In this document: positions 23,176 through 37,200 of the stretch, piece after piece
How the letters are laid out: every line of letters starts with the position of its first letter
How positions within the stretch are numbered: position 1 is the stretch's first letter
From: Rallus limicola
Taxonomy: Eukaryota > Chordata > Aves > Gruiformes > Rallidae
Direction of reading: 5' to 3'
Assembly (NCBI GenBank): GCA_022605955.1
Contig: JAKCOZ010000639.1
Coordinates: forward strand, 1-64,000
DNA length: 64,000 nucleotides
The notes under the pieces: model-generated
Database searches by the model: none
What the model was told of the DNA's origin: nothing
What the model saw: only the letters and a program-made list of their open reading frames with translations
Position numbers and translations under genes: made by a program

Positions 23176-24759
23176 GTCTGCTTGTGTGTCCTGTTAGGAG
23201 GTTTCAGACAAGCTATGCCTTTCAGTCCTAGCTTCTTTACTTTGGGAGTTATTGCTGGACGTTTAGCATGTTTTGAACTGCAGTCTGCTAGGGCCGAGAA
23301 AAGCACTGTAGGAGGTAGCAGGTATGTTCCTTCTTTCCAGGCAAAGGAAAAGGCTGAGAGCCAAAGTGACAGGGTCTGCTTGTGTGTCCTGTTAGGAGGT
23401 TTCAGACAAGCTATGCCTTTCATGCCTAGCTTCTTTACTTTGGGAGTTATTGCTGGACGTTTAGCATGTTTTGAACTGCAGTCTGCTAGGGCCGAGAAAA
23501 GCACCGTAGGAGGTTCCAGGCATGTTCCCTCTTTCCAGGCAAAGGAAAAGGCTGAGAGCCAAAGTGACAGGGTCTGCTTGTGTGTCCTGTTAGGAGGTTT
23601 CAGACAAGCTATGCCTTTCATGCCTAGCTTCTTTACTTTGGGAGTTATTGCTGGACGTTTAGCATGTTTTGAACTGCAGTCTGCTAGGGCCGAGAAAAGC
23701 ACCGTAGGAGGTTCCAGGCATGTTCCCTCTTTCCAGGCAAAGGAAAAGGCTGAGAGCCAAAGTGACAGGGTCTGCTTGTGTGTCCTGTTAGGAGGTTTCA
23801 GACAAGCTATGCCTTTCAGTCCTAGCTTCTTTACTTTGGGAGTTATTGCTGGACGTTTAGCATGTTTTGAACTGCAGTCTGCTAGGGCCGAGAAAAGCAC
23901 CGTAGGAGGTTCCATGCATATTCCCTCTTTCCATGCAAAGGAAAAGGCTGAGAGCCAAAGTGACAGGGTCTGCTTGTGTGTCCTGTTAGGAGGTTTCAGA
24001 CAAGCTATGCCTTTCATGCCTAGCTTCTTTACTTTGGGAGTTATTGCTGGACGTTTAGCATGTTTTGAACTGCAGTCTGCTAGGGCCGAGAAAAGCACCG
24101 TAGGAGGTTCCAGGCATGTTCCCTCTTTCCAGGCAAAGGAAAAGGCTGAGAGCCAAAGTGACAGGGTCTGCTTGTGTGTCCTGTTAGGAGGTTTCAGACA
24201 AGCTATGCCTTTCATGCCTAGCTTCTTTACTTTGGGAGTTATTGCTGGACGTTTAGCATGTTTTGAACTGCAGTCTGCTAGGGCCGAGAAAAGCACTGTA
24301 GGAGGTAGCAGGTATGTTCCTTCTTTCCAGGCAAAGGAAAAGGCTGAGAGCCAAAGTGACAGGGTCTGCTTGTGTGTCCTGTTAGGAGGTTTCAGACAAG
24401 CTATGCCTTTCAGTCCTAGCTTCTTTACTTTGGGAGTTATTGCTGGACGTTTAGCATGTTTTGAACTGCAGTCTGCTAGGGCCGAGAAAAGCACCGTAGG
24501 AGCTTCCAGGCATGTTCCCTCTTTCCAGGCAAAGGAAAAGGCTGAGAGCCAAAGTGACAGGGTCTGCTTGTGTGTCCTGTTAGGAGGTTTCAGACAAGCT
24601 ATGCCTTTCAGTCCTAGCTTCTTTACTTTGGGAGTTATTGCTGGACGTTTAGCATGTTTTGAACTGCAGTCTGCTAGGGCCGAGAAAAGCACCGTAGGAG
24701 CTTCCAGGCATGTTCCCTCTTTCCAGGCAAAGGAAAAGGCTGAGAGCCAAAGTGACAGG

Positions 24760-27700
24760 GTCTGCTTGTGTGTCCTGTTAGGAGGTTTCAGACAAGCTAT
24801 GCCTTTCATGCCTAGCTTCTTTACTTTGGGAGTTATTGCTGGACGTTTAGCATGTTTTGAACTGCAGTCTGCTAGGGCCGAGAAAAGCACCGTAGGTGGT
24901 TCCAGGCATGTTCCCTCTTTCCAGGCAAAGGAAAAGGCTGAGAGCCAAAGTGACAGGGTCTGCTTGTGTGTCCTGTTAGGAGGTTTCAGACAAGCTATGC
25001 CTTTCAGTCCTAGCTTCTTTACTTTGGGAGTTATTGCTGGACGTTTAGCATGTTTTGAACTGCAGTCTGCTAGGGCCGAGAAAAGCACCGTAGGAGGTTC
25101 CAGGCATGTTCCCTCTTTCCATGCAAAGGAAAAGGCTGAGAGCCAAAGTGACAGGGTCTGCTTGTGTGTCCTGTTAGGAGGTTTCAGACAAGCTATGCCT
25201 TTCAGTCCTAGCTTCTTTACTTTGGGAGTTATTGCTGGACGTTTAGCATGTTTTGAACTGCAGTCTGCTAGGGCCGAGAAAAGCACCGTAGGAGGTTCCA
25301 GGCATGTTCCCTCTTTCCAGGCAAAGGAAAAGGCTGAGAGCCAAAGTGACAGGGTCTGCTTGTGTGTCCTGTTAGGAGGTTTCAGACAAGCTATGCCTTT
25401 CATGCCTAGCTTCTTTACTTTGGGAGTTATTGCTGGACGTTTAGCATGTTTTGAACTGCAGTCTGCTAGGGCCGAGAAAAGCACCGTAGGAGGTTCCAGG
25501 CATGTTCCCTCTTTCCAGGCAAAGGAAAAGGCTGAGAGCCAAAGTGACAGGGTCTGCTTGTGTGTCCTGTTAGGAGGTTTCAGACAAGCTATGCCTTTCA
25601 TTCCTAGCTTCTTTACTTTGGGAGTTATTGCTGGACGTTTAGCATGTTTTGAACTGCAGTCTGCTAGGGCCGAGAAAAGCACTGTAGGAGGTAGCAGGTA
25701 TGTTCCTTCTTTCCAGGCAAAGGAAAAGGCTGAGAGCCAAAGTGACAGGGTCTGCTTGTGTGTCCTGTTAGGAGGTTTCAGACAAGCTATGCCTTTCATG
25801 CCTAGCTTCTTTACTTTGGGAGTTATTGCTGGACGTTTAGCATGTTTTGAACTGCAGTCTGCTAGGGCCGAGAAAAGCACCGTAGGAGGTTCCAGGCATG
25901 TTCCCTCTTTCCAGGCAAAGGAAAAGGCTGAGAGCCAAAGTGACAGGGTCTGCTTGTGTGTCCTGTTAGGAGGTTTCAGACAAGCTATGCCTTTCAGTCC
26001 TAGCTTCTTTACTTTGGGAGTTATTGCTGGACGTTTAGCATGTTTTGAACTGCAGTCTGATAGGGCCGAGAAAAGCACCGTAGGAGGTTCCATGCATGTT
26101 CCCTCTTTCCATGCAAAGGAAAAGGCTGAGAGCCAAAGTGACAGGGTCTGCTTGTGTGTCCTGTTAGGAGGTTTCAGACAAGCTATGCCTTTCATGCCTA
26201 GCTTCTTTACTTTGGGAGTTATTGCTGGACGTTTAGCATGTTTTGAACTGCAGTCTGCTAGGGCCGAGAAAAGCACCGTAGGAGGTTCCAGGCATGTTCC
26301 CTCTTTCCAGGCAAAGGAAAAGGCTGAGAGCCAAAGTGACAGGGTCTGCTTGTGTGTCCTGTTAGGAGGTTTCAGACAAGCTATGCCTTTCATGCCTAGC
26401 TTCTTTACTTTGGGAGTTATTGCTGGACGTTTAGCATGTTTTGAACTGCAGTCTGCTAGGGCCGAGAAAAGCACTGTAGGAGGTAGCAGGTATGTTCCTT
26501 CTTTCCAGGCAAAGGAAAAGGCTGAGAGCCAAAGTGACAGGGTCTGCTTGTGTGTCCTGTTAGGAGGTTTCAGACAAGCTATGCCTTTCAGTCCTAGCTT
26601 CTTTACTTTGGGAGTTATTGCTGGACGCTTAGCATGTTTTGAACTGCAGTCTGCTAGGGCCGAGAAAAGCACCGTAGGAGGTTCCAGGCATGTTCCCTCT
26701 TTCCAGGCAAAGGAAAAGGCTGAGAGCCAAAGTGACAGGGTCTGCTTGTGTGTCCTGTTAGGAGGTTTCAGACAAGCTATGCCTTTCAGTCCTAGCTTCT
26801 TTACTTTGGGAGTTATTGCTGGACGTTTAGCATGTTTTGAACTGCAGTCTGCTAGGGCCGAGAAAAGCACTGTAGGAGGTAGCAGGTATGTTCCTTCTTT
26901 CCAGGCAAAGGAAAAGGCTGAGAGCCAAAGTGACAGGGTCTGCTTGTGTGTCCTGTTAGGAGGTTTCAGACAAGCTATGCCTTTCAGTCCTAGCTTCTTT
27001 ACTTTGGGAGTTATTGCTGGACGTTTAGCATGTTTTGAACTGCAGTCTGCTAGGGCCGAGAAAAGCACTGTAGGAGGTAGCAGGTATGTTCCTTCTTTCC
27101 AGGCAAAGGAAAAGGCTGAGAGCCAAAGTGACAGGGTCTGCTTGTGTGTCCTGTTAGGAGGTTTCAGACAAGCTATGCCTTTCATGCCTAGCTTCTTTAC
27201 TTTGGGAGTTATTGCTGGACGTTTAGCATGTTTTGAACTGCAGTCTGCTAGGGCCGAGAAAAGCACCGTAGGAGGTTCCAGGCATGTTCCCTCTTTCCAG
27301 GCAAAGGAAAAGGCTGAGAGCCAAAGTGACAGGGTCTGCTTGTGTGTCCTGTTAGGAGGTTTCAGACAAGCTATGCTTTTCATGCCTAGCTTCTTTACTT
27401 TGGGAGTTATTGCTGGACGTTTAGCATGTTTTGAACTGCAGTCTGCTAGGGCCGAGAAAAGCACTGTAGGAGCTTCCAGGCATGTTCCCTCTTTCCAGGC
27501 AAAGGAAAAGGCTGAGAGCCAAAGTGACAGGGTCTGCTTGTGTGTCCTGTTAGGAGGTTTCAGACAAGCTATGCCTTTCAGTCCTAGCTTCTTTACTTTG
27601 GGAGTTATTGCTGGACGTTTAGCATGTTTTGAACTGCAGTCTGTTAGGGCCGAGAAAAGCACCTTAGGAGGTTCCAGGCATGTTCCCTCTTTCCATGCAA

Positions 27701-30700
27701 AGGAAAAGGCTGAGAGCCAAAGTGACAGGGTCTGCTTGTGTGTCCTGTTAGGAGGTTTCAGACAAGCTATGCCTTTCAGTCCTAGCTTCTTTACTTTGGG
27801 AGTTATTGCTGGACGTTTAGCATGTTTTGAACTGCAGTCTGCTAGGGCCGAGAAAAGCACCGTAGGAGGTTCCAGGCATGTTCCCTCTTTCCAGGCAAAG
27901 GAAAAGGCTGAGAGCCAAAGTGACAGGGTCTGCTTGTGTGTCCTGTTAGGAGGTTTCAGACAAGCTATGCCTTTCAGTCCTAGCTTCTTTACTTTGGGAG
28001 TTATTGCTGGACGTTTAGCATGTTTTGAACTGCAGTCTGCTAGGGCCGAGAAAAGCACCGTAGGAGGTTCCAGGCATGTTCCCTCTTTCCAGGCAAAGGA
28101 AAAGGCTGAGAGCCAAAGTGACAGGGTCTGCTTGTGTGTCCTGTTAGGAGGTTTCAGACAAGCTATGCCTTTCATGCCTAGCTTCTTTACTTTGGGAGTT
28201 ATTGCTGGACGTTTAGCATGTTTTGAACTGCAGTCTGCTAGGGCCGAGAAAAGCACCGTAGGTGGTTCCAGGCATGTTCCCTCTTTCCAGGCAAAGGAAA
28301 AGGCTGAGAGCCAAAGTGACAGGGTCTGCTTGTGTGTCCTGTTAGGAGGTTTCAGACAAGCTATGCCTTTCAGTCCTAGCTTCTTTACTTTGGGAGTTAT
28401 TGCTGGACGTTTAGCATGTTTTGAACTGCAGTCTGCTAGGGCCGAGAAAAGCACTGTAGGAGGTAGCAGGTATGTTCCTTCTTTCCAGGCAAAGGAAAAG
28501 GCTGAGAGCCAAAGTGACAGGGTCTGCTTGTGTGTCCTGTTAGGAGGTTTCAGACAAGCTATGCCTTTCATGCCTAGCTTCTTTACTTTGGGAGTTATTG
28601 CTGGACGTTTAGCATGTTTTGAACTGCAGTCTGCTAGGGCCGAGAAAAGCACCGTAGGAGGTTCCAGGCATGTTCCCTCTTTCCAGGCAAAGGAAAAGGC
28701 TGAGAGCCAAAGTGACAGGGTCTGCTTGTGTGTCCTGTTAGGAGGTTTCAGACAAGCTATGCTTTTCATGCCTAGCTTCTTTACTTTGGGAGTTATTGCT
28801 GGACGTTTAGCATGTTTTGAACTGCAGTCTGCTAGGGCCGAGAAAAGCACCGTAGGAGCTTCCAGGCATGTTCCCTCTTTCCAGGCAAAGGAAAAGGCTG
28901 AGAGCCAAAGTGACAGGGTCTGCTTGTGTGTCCTGTTAGGAGGTTTCAGACAAGCTATGCCTTTCAGTCCTAGCTTCTTTACTTTGGGAGTTATTGCTGG
29001 ACGTTTAGCATGTTTTGAACTGCAGTCTGTTAGGGCCGAGAAAAGCACCGTAGGAGGTTCCAGGCATGTTCCCTCTTTCCATGCAAAGGAAAAGGCTGAG
29101 AGCCAAAGTGACAGGGTCTGCTTGTGTGTCCTGTTAGGAGGTTTCAGACAAGCTATGCCTTTCAGTCCTAGCTTCTTTACTTTGGGAGTTATTGCTGGAC
29201 GTTTAGCATGTTTTGAACTGCAGTCTGCTAGGGCCGAGAAAAGCACCGTAGGAGGTTCCAGGCATGTTCCCTCTTTCCAGGCAAAGGAAAAGGCTGAGAG
29301 CCAAAGTGACAGGGTCTGCTTGTGTGTCCTGTTAGGAGGTTTCAGACAAGCTATGCCTTTCAGTCCTAGCTTCTTTACTTTGGGAGTTATTGCTGGACGT
29401 TTAGCATGTTTTGAACTGCAGTCTGCTAGGGCCGAGAAAAGCACCGTAGGAGGTTCCAGGCATGTTCCCTCTTTCCAGGCAAAGGAAAAGGCTGAGAGCC
29501 AAAGTGACAGGGTCTGCTTGTGTGTCCTGTTAGGAGGTTTCAGACAAGCTATGCCTTTCATGCCTAGCTTCTTTACTTTGGGAGTTATTGCTGGACGTTT
29601 AGCATGTTTTGAACTGCAGTCTGCTAGGGCCGAGAAAAGCACCGTAGGTGGTTCCAGGCATGTTCCCTCTTTCCAGGCAAAGGAAAAGGCTGAGAGCCAA
29701 AGTGACAGGGTCTGCTTGTGTGTCCTGTTAGGAGGTTTCAGACAAGCTATGCCTTTCAGTCCTAGCTTCTTTACTTTGGGAGTTATTGCTGGACGTTTAG
29801 CATGTTTTGAACTGCAGTCTGCTAGGGCCGAGAAAAGCACCGTAGGAGGTTCCAGGCATGTTCCCTCTTTCCATGCAAAGGAAAAGGCTGAGAGCCAAAG
29901 TGACAGGGTCTGCTTGTGTGTCCTGTTAGGAGGTTTCAGACAAGCTATGCCTTTCATGCCTAGCTTCTTTACTTTGGGAGTTATTGCTGGACGTTTAGCA
30001 TGTTTTGAACTGCAGTCTGCTAGGGCCGAGAAAAGCACCGTAGGAGGTTCCAGGCATGTTCCCTCTTTCCAGGCAAAGGAAAAGGCTGAGAGCCAAAGTG
30101 ACAGGGTCTGCTTGTGTGTCCTGTTAGGAGGTTTCAGACAAGCTATGCCTTTCATGCCTAGCTTCTTTACTTTGGGAGTTATTGCTGGACGTTTAGCATG
30201 TTTTGAACTGCAGTCTGCTAGGGCCGAGAAAAGCACCGTAGGAGGTTTCAGGCATGTTCCCTCTTTCCAGGCAAAGGAAAAGGCTGAGAGCCAAAGTGAC
30301 AGGGTCTGCTTGTGTGTCCTGTTAGGAGGTTTCAGACAAGCTATGCCTTTCATGCCTAGCTTCTTTACTTTGGGAGTTATTGCTGGACGTTTAGCATGTT
30401 TTGAACTGCAGTCTGCTAGGGCCGAGAAAAGCACCGTAGGAGGTTCCAGGCATGTTCCCTCTTTCCAGGCAAAGGAAAAGGCTGAGAGCCAAAGTGACAG
30501 GGTCTGCTTGTGTGTCCTGTTAGGAGGTTTCAGACAAGCTATGCCTTTCAGTCCTAGCTTCTTTACTTTGGGAGTTATTGCTGGACGTTTAGCATGTTTT
30601 GAACTGCAGTCTGCTAGGGCCGAGAAAAGCACTGTAGGAGGTAGCAGGTATGTTCCTTCTTTCCAGGCAAAGGAAAAGGCTGAGAGCCAAAGTGACAGGG

Positions 30701-31293
30701 TCTGCTTGTGTGTCCTGTTAGGAGGTTTCAGACAAGCTATGCCTTTCATGCCTAGCTTCTTTACTTTGGGAGTTATTGCTGGACGTTTAGCATGTTTTGA
30801 ACTGCAGTCTGCTAGGGCCGAGAAAAGCACCGTAGGAGGTTCCAGGCATGTTCCCTCTTTCCAGGCAAAGGAAAAGGCTGAGAGCCAAAGTGACAGGGTC
30901 TGCTTGTGTGTCCTGTTAGGAGGTTTCAGACAAGCTATGCTTTTCATGCCTAGCTTCTTTACTTTGGGAGTTATTGCTGGACGTTTAGCATGTTTTGAAC
31001 TGCAGTCTGCTAGGGCCGAGAAAAGCACCGTAGGAGCTTCCAGGCATGTTCCCTCTTTCCAGGCAAAGGAAAAGGCTGAGAGCCAAAGTGACAGGGTCTG
31101 CTTGTGTGTCCTGTTAGGAGGTTTCAGACAAGCTATGCCTTTCAGTCCTAGCTTCTTTACTTTGGGAGTTATTGCTGGACGTTTAGCATGTTTTGAACTG
31201 CAGTCTGCTAGGGCCGAGAAAAGCACCGTAGGAGGTTCCAGGCATGTTCCCTCTTTCCAGGCAAAGGAAAAGGCTGAGAGCCAAAGTGACAGG
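24760..31293 (+). repeat. Higher-order repeat B, copy 1 (33 monomers)
   Basis: A block of 33 monomers that recurs immediately downstream. Its marker order is: 'gtaggtggttcc' (about 24892), 'ccatgcaaag' (25120), 'cattcctagc' (25599), 'ctgatagggc' (26057), 'gacgcttag' (26624), 'atgctttt' (27373), 'ctgttagggc' (27641), 'atgctttt' (28759), 'ctgttagggc' (29027), 'ggtttcagg' (30243) and 'atgctttt' (30937). The first five markers recur at +6534 bp (33 x 198) and the next five at +5940 bp (30 x 198). The last recurs at +6138 bp (31 x 198). Each step is a whole number of monomers. Confidence 0.9.
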
Positions 31294-34200
31294 GTCTGCT
31301 TGTGTGTCCTGTTAGGAGGTTTCAGACAAGCTATGCCTTTCATGCCTAGCTTCTTTACTTTGGGAGTTATTGCTGGACGTTTAGCATGTTTTGAACTGCA
31401 GTCTGCTAGGGCCGAGAAAAGCACCGTAGGTGGTTCCAGGCATGTTCCCTCTTTCCAGGCAAAGGAAAAGGCTGAGAGCCAAAGTGACAGGGTCTGCTTG
31501 TGTGTCCTGTTAGGAGGTTTCAGACAAGCTATGCCTTTCAGTCCTAGCTTCTTTACTTTGGGAGTTATTGCTGGACGTTTAGCATGTTTTGAACTGCAGT
31601 CTGCTAGGGCCGAGAAAAGCACCGTAGGAGGTTCCAGGCATGTTCCCTCTTTCCATGCAAAGGAAAAGGCTGAGAGCCAAAGTGACAGGGTCTGCTTGTG
31701 TGTCCTGTTAGGAGGTTTCAGACAAGCTATGCCTTTCAGTCCTAGCTTCTTTACTTTGGGAGTTATTGCTGGACGTTTAGCATGTTTTGAACTGCAGTCT
31801 GCTAGGGCCGAGAAAAGCACCGTAGGAGGTTCCAGGCATGTTCCCTCTTTCCAGGCAAAGGAAAAGGCTGAGAGCCAAAGTGACAGGGTCTGCTTGTGTG
31901 TCCTGTTAGGAGGTTTCAGACAAGCTATGCCTTTCATGCCTAGCTTCTTTACTTTGGGAGTTATTGCTGGACGTTTAGCATGTTTTGAACTGCAGTCTGC
32001 TAGGGCCGAGAAAAGCACCGTAGGAGGTTCCAGGCATGTTCCCTCTTTCCAGGCAAAGGAAAAGGCTGAGAGCCAAAGTGACAGGGTCTGCTTGTGTGTC
32101 CTGTTAGGAGGTTTCAGACAAGCTATGCCTTTCATTCCTAGCTTCTTTACTTTGGGAGTTATTGCTGGACGTTTAGCATGTTTTGAACTGCAGTCTGCTA
32201 GGGCCGAGAAAAGCACTGTAGGAGGTAGCAGGTATGTTCCTTCTTTCCAGGCAAAGGAAAAGGCTGAGAGCCAAAGTGACAGGGTCTGCTTGTGTGTCCT
32301 GTTAGGAGGTTTCAGACAAGCTATGCCTTTCATGCCTAGCTTCTTTACTTTGGGAGTTATTGCTGGACGTTTAGCATGTTTTGAACTGCAGTCTGCTAGG
32401 GCCGAGAAAAGCACCGTAGGAGGTTCCAGGCATGTTCCCTCTTTCCAGGCAAAGGAAAAGGCTGAGAGCCAAAGTGACAGGGTCTGCTTGTGTGTCCTGT
32501 TAGGAGGTTTCAGACAAGCTATGCCTTTCAGTCCTAGCTTCTTTACTTTGGGAGTTATTGCTGGACGTTTAGCATGTTTTGAACTGCAGTCTGATAGGGC
32601 CGAGAAAAGCACCGTAGGAGGTTCCATGCATGTTCCCTCTTTCCATGCAAAGGAAAAGGCTGAGAGCCAAAGTGACAGGGTCTGCTTGTGTGTCCTGTTA
32701 GGAGGTTTCAGACAAGCTATGCCTTTCATGCCTAGCTTCTTTACTTTGGGAGTTATTGCTGGACGTTTAGCATGTTTTGAACTGCAGTCTGCTAGGGCCG
32801 AGAAAAGCACCGTAGGAGGTTCCAGGCATGTTCCCTCTTTCCAGGCAAAGGAAAAGGCTGAGAGCCAAAGTGACAGGGTCTGCTTGTGTGTCCTGTTAGG
32901 AGGTTTCAGACAAGCTATGCCTTTCATGCCTAGCTTCTTTACTTTGGGAGTTATTGCTGGACGTTTAGCATGTTTTGAACTGCAGTCTGCTAGGGCCGAG
33001 AAAAGCACTGTAGGAGGTAGCAGGTATGTTCCTTCTTTCCAGGCAAAGGAAAAGGCTGAGAGCCAAAGTGACAGGGTCTGCTTGTGTGTCCTGTTAGGAG
33101 GTTTCAGACAAGCTATGCCTTTCAGTCCTAGCTTCTTTACTTTGGGAGTTATTGCTGGACGCTTAGCATGTTTTGAACTGCAGTCTGCTAGGGCCGAGAA
33201 AAGCACCGTAGGAGGTTCCAGGCATGTTCCCTCTTTCCAGGCAAAGGAAAAGGCTGAGAGCCAAAGTGACAGGGTCTGCTTGTGTGTCCTGTTAGGAGGT
33301 TTCAGACAAGCTATGCTTTTCATGCCTAGCTTCTTTACTTTGGGAGTTATTGCTGGACGTTTAGCATGTTTTGAACTGCAGTCTGCTAGGGCCGAGAAAA
33401 GCACTGTAGGAGCTTCCAGGCATGTTCCCTCTTTCCAGGCAAAGGAAAAGGCTGAGAGCCAAAGTGACAGGGTCTGCTTGTGTGTCCTGTTAGGAGGTTT
33501 CAGACAAGCTATGCCTTTCAGTCCTAGCTTCTTTACTTTGGGAGTTATTGCTGGACGTTTAGCATGTTTTGAACTGCAGTCTGTTAGGGCCGAGAAAAGC
33601 ACCGTAGGAGGTTCCAGGCATGTTCCCTCTTTCCATGCAAAGGAAAAGGCTGAGAGCCAAAGTGACAGGGTCTGCTTGTGTGTCCTGTTAGGAGGTTTCA
33701 GACAAGCTATGCCTTTCAGTCCTAGCTTCTTTACTTTGGGAGTTATTGCTGGACGTTTAGCATGTTTTGAACTGCAGTCTGCTAGGGCCGAGAAAAGCAC
33801 CGTAGGAGGTTCCAGGCATGTTCCCTCTTTCCAGGCAAAGGAAAAGGCTGAGAGCCAAAGTGACAGGGTCTGCTTGTGTGTCCTGTTAGGAGGTTTCAGA
33901 CAAGCTATGCCTTTCAGTCCTAGCTTCTTTACTTTGGGAGTTATTGCTGGACGTTTAGCATGTTTTGAACTGCAGTCTGCTAGGGCCGAGAAAAGCACCG
34001 TAGGAGGTTCCAGGCATGTTCCCTCTTTCCAGGCAAAGGAAAAGGCTGAGAGCCAAAGTGACAGGGTCTGCTTGTGTGTCCTGTTAGGAGGTTTCAGACA
34101 AGCTATGCCTTTCATGCCTAGCTTCTTTACTTTGGGAGTTATTGCTGGACGTTTAGCATGTTTTGAACTGCAGTCTGCTAGGGCCGAGAAAAGCACCGTA

Positions 34201-37200
34201 GGTGGTTCCAGGCATGTTCCCTCTTTCCAGGCAAAGGAAAAGGCTGAGAGCCAAAGTGACAGGGTCTGCTTGTGTGTCCTGTTAGGAGGTTTCAGACAAG
34301 CTATGCCTTTCAGTCCTAGCTTCTTTACTTTGGGAGTTATTGCTGGACGTTTAGCATGTTTTGAACTGCAGTCTGCTAGGGCCGAGAAAAGCACTGTAGG
34401 AGGTAGCAGGTATGTTCCTTCTTTCCAGGCAAAGGAAAAGGCTGAGAGCCAAAGTGACAGGGTCTGCTTGTGTGTCCTGTTAGGAGGTTTCAGACAAGCT
34501 ATGCCTTTCATGCCTAGCTTCTTTACTTTGGGAGTTATTGCTGGACGTTTAGCATGTTTTGAACTGCAGTCTGCTAGGGCCGAGAAAAGCACCGTAGGAG
34601 GTTCCAGGCATGTTCCCTCTTTCCAGGCAAAGGAAAAGGCTGAGAGCCAAAGTGACAGGGTCTGCTTGTGTGTCCTGTTAGGAGGTTTCAGACAAGCTAT
34701 GCTTTTCATGCCTAGCTTCTTTACTTTGGGAGTTATTGCTGGACGTTTAGCATGTTTTGAACTGCAGTCTGCTAGGGCCGAGAAAAGCACCGTAGGAGGT
34801 TCCAGGCATGTTCCCTCTTTCCAGGCAAAGGAAAAGGCTGAGAGCCAAAGTGACAGGGTCTGCTTGTGTGTCCTGTTAGGAGGTTTCAGACAAGCTATGC
34901 CTTTCAGTCCTAGCTTCTTTACTTTGGGAGTTATTGCTGGACGTTTAGCATGTTTTGAACTGCAGTCTGTTAGGGCCGAGAAAAGCACCGTAGGAGGTTC
35001 CAGGCATGTTCCCTCTTTCCATGCAAAGGAAAAGGCTGAGAGCCAAAGTGACAGGGTCTGCTTGTGTGTCCTGTTAGGAGGTTTCAGACAAGCTATGCCT
35101 TTCAGTCCTAGCTTCTTTACTTTGGGAGTTATTGCTGGACGTTTAGCATGTTTTGAACTGCAGTCTGCTAGGGCCGAGAAAAGCACCGTAGGAGGTTCCA
35201 GGCATGTTCCCTCTTTCCAGGCAAAGGAAAAGGCTGAGAGCCAAAGTGACAGGGTCTGCTTGTGTGTCCTGTTAGGAGGTTTCAGACAAGCTATGCCTTT
35301 CAGTCCTAGCTTCTTTACTTTGGGAGTTATTGCTGGACGTTTAGCATGTTTTGAACTGCAGTCTGCTAGGGCCGAGAAAAGCACCGTAGGAGGTTCCAGG
35401 CATGTTCCCTCTTTCCAGGCAAAGGAAAAGGCTGAGAGCCAAAGTGACAGGGTCTGCTTGTGTGTCCTGTTAGGAGGTTTCAGACAAGCTATGCCTTTCA
35501 TGCCTAGCTTCTTTACTTTGGGAGTTATTGCTGGACGTTTAGCATGTTTTGAACTGCAGTCTGCTAGGGCCGAGAAAAGCACCGTAGGTGGTTCCAGGCA
35601 TGTTCCCTCTTTCCAGGCAAAGGAAAAGGCTGAGAGCCAAAGTGACAGGGTCTGCTTGTGTGTCCTGTTAGGAGGTTTCAGACAAGCTATGCCTTTCAGT
35701 CCTAGCTTCTTTACTTTGGGAGTTATTGCTGGACGTTTAGCATGTTTTGAACTGCAGTCTGCTAGGGCCGAGAAAAGCACCGTAGGAGGTTCCAGGCATG
35801 TTCCCTCTTTCCAGGCAAAGGAAAAGGCTGAGAGCCAAAGTGACAGGGTCTGCTTGTGTGTCCTGTTAGGAGGTTTCAGACAAGCTATGCCTTTCATGCC
35901 TAGCTTCTTTACTTTGGGAGTTATTGCTGGACGTTTAGCATGTTTTGAACTGCAGTCTGCTAGGGCCGAGAAAAGCACCGTAGGAGGTTCCAGGCATGTT
36001 CCCTCTTTCCAGGCAAAGGAAAAGGCTGAGAGCCAAAGTGACAGGGTCTGCTTGTGTGTCCTGTTAGGAGGTTTCAGACAAGCTATGCCTTTCATGCCTA
36101 GCTTCTTTACTTTGGGAGTTATTGCTGGACGTTTAGCATGTTTTGAACTGCAGTCTGCTAGGGCCGAGAAAAGCACCGTAGGAGGTTTCAGGCATGTTCC
36201 CTCTTTCCAGGCAAAGGAAAAGGCTGAGAGCCAAAGTGACAGGGTCTGCTTGTGTGTCCTGTTAGGAGGTTTCAGACAAGCTATGCCTTTCATGCCTAGC
36301 TTCTTTACTTTGGGAGTTATTGCTGGACGTTTAGCATGTTTTGAACTGCAGTCTGCTAGGGCCGAGAAAAGCACCGTAGGAGGTTCCAGGCATGTTCCCT
36401 CTTTCCAGGCAAAGGAAAAGGCTGAGAGCCAAAGTGACAGGGTCTGCTTGTGTGTCCTGTTAGGAGGTTTCAGACAAGCTATGCCTTTCATGCCTAGCTT
36501 CTTTACTTTGGGAGTTATTGCTGGACGTTTAGCATGTTTTGAACTGCAGTCTGCTAGGGCCGAGAAAAGCACCGTAGGTGGTTCCAGGCATGTTCCCTCT
36601 TTCCAGGCAAAGGAAAAGGCTGAGAGCCAAAGTGACAGGGTCTGCTTGTGTGTCCTGTTAGGAGGTTTCAGACAAGCTATGCCTTTCAGTCCTAGCTTCT
36701 TTACTTTGGGAGTTATTGCTGGACGTTTAGCATGTTTTGAACTGCAGTCTGCTAGGGCCGAGAAAAGCACTGTAGGAGGTAGCAGGTATGTTCCTTCTTT
36801 CCAGGCAAAGGAAAAGGCTGAGAGCCAAAGTGACAGGGTCTGCTTGTGTGTCCTGTTAGGAGGTTTCAGACAAGCTATGCCTTTCATGCCTAGCTTCTTT
36901 ACTTTGGGAGTTATTGCTGGACGTTTAGCATGTTTTGAACTGCAGTCTGCTAGGGCCGAGAAAAGCACCGTAGGAGGTTCCAGGCATGTTCCCTCTTTCC
37001 AGGCAAAGGAAAAGGCTGAGAGCCAAAGTGACAGGGTCTGCTTGTGTGTCCTGTTAGGAGGTTTCAGACAAGCTATGCTTTTCATGCCTAGCTTCTTTAC
37101 TTTGGGAGTTATTGCTGGACGTTTAGCATGTTTTGAACTGCAGTCTGCTAGGGCCGAGAAAAGCACCGTAGGAGGTTCCAGGCATGTTCCCTCTTTCCAG

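Larger units (their letters stand above)
14464..24759 (+). repeat. Mosaic stretch of 198-bp monomers without one dominant HOR
   Basis: Fifty-two monomers containing several short-range duplications but no single repeating long block that I could trace. It includes alternation of 'cagtcct' and 'tagcaggtatg' monomers at about 14464-15453. It holds two 'accctaggagg' monomers 1980 bp apart (15581 and 17561; 10 units) and a third at 20135 (13 units further). It also holds the 16-unit, 5-unit and single-unit duplications listed separately. No unique DNA or gene is present. Confidence 0.85.
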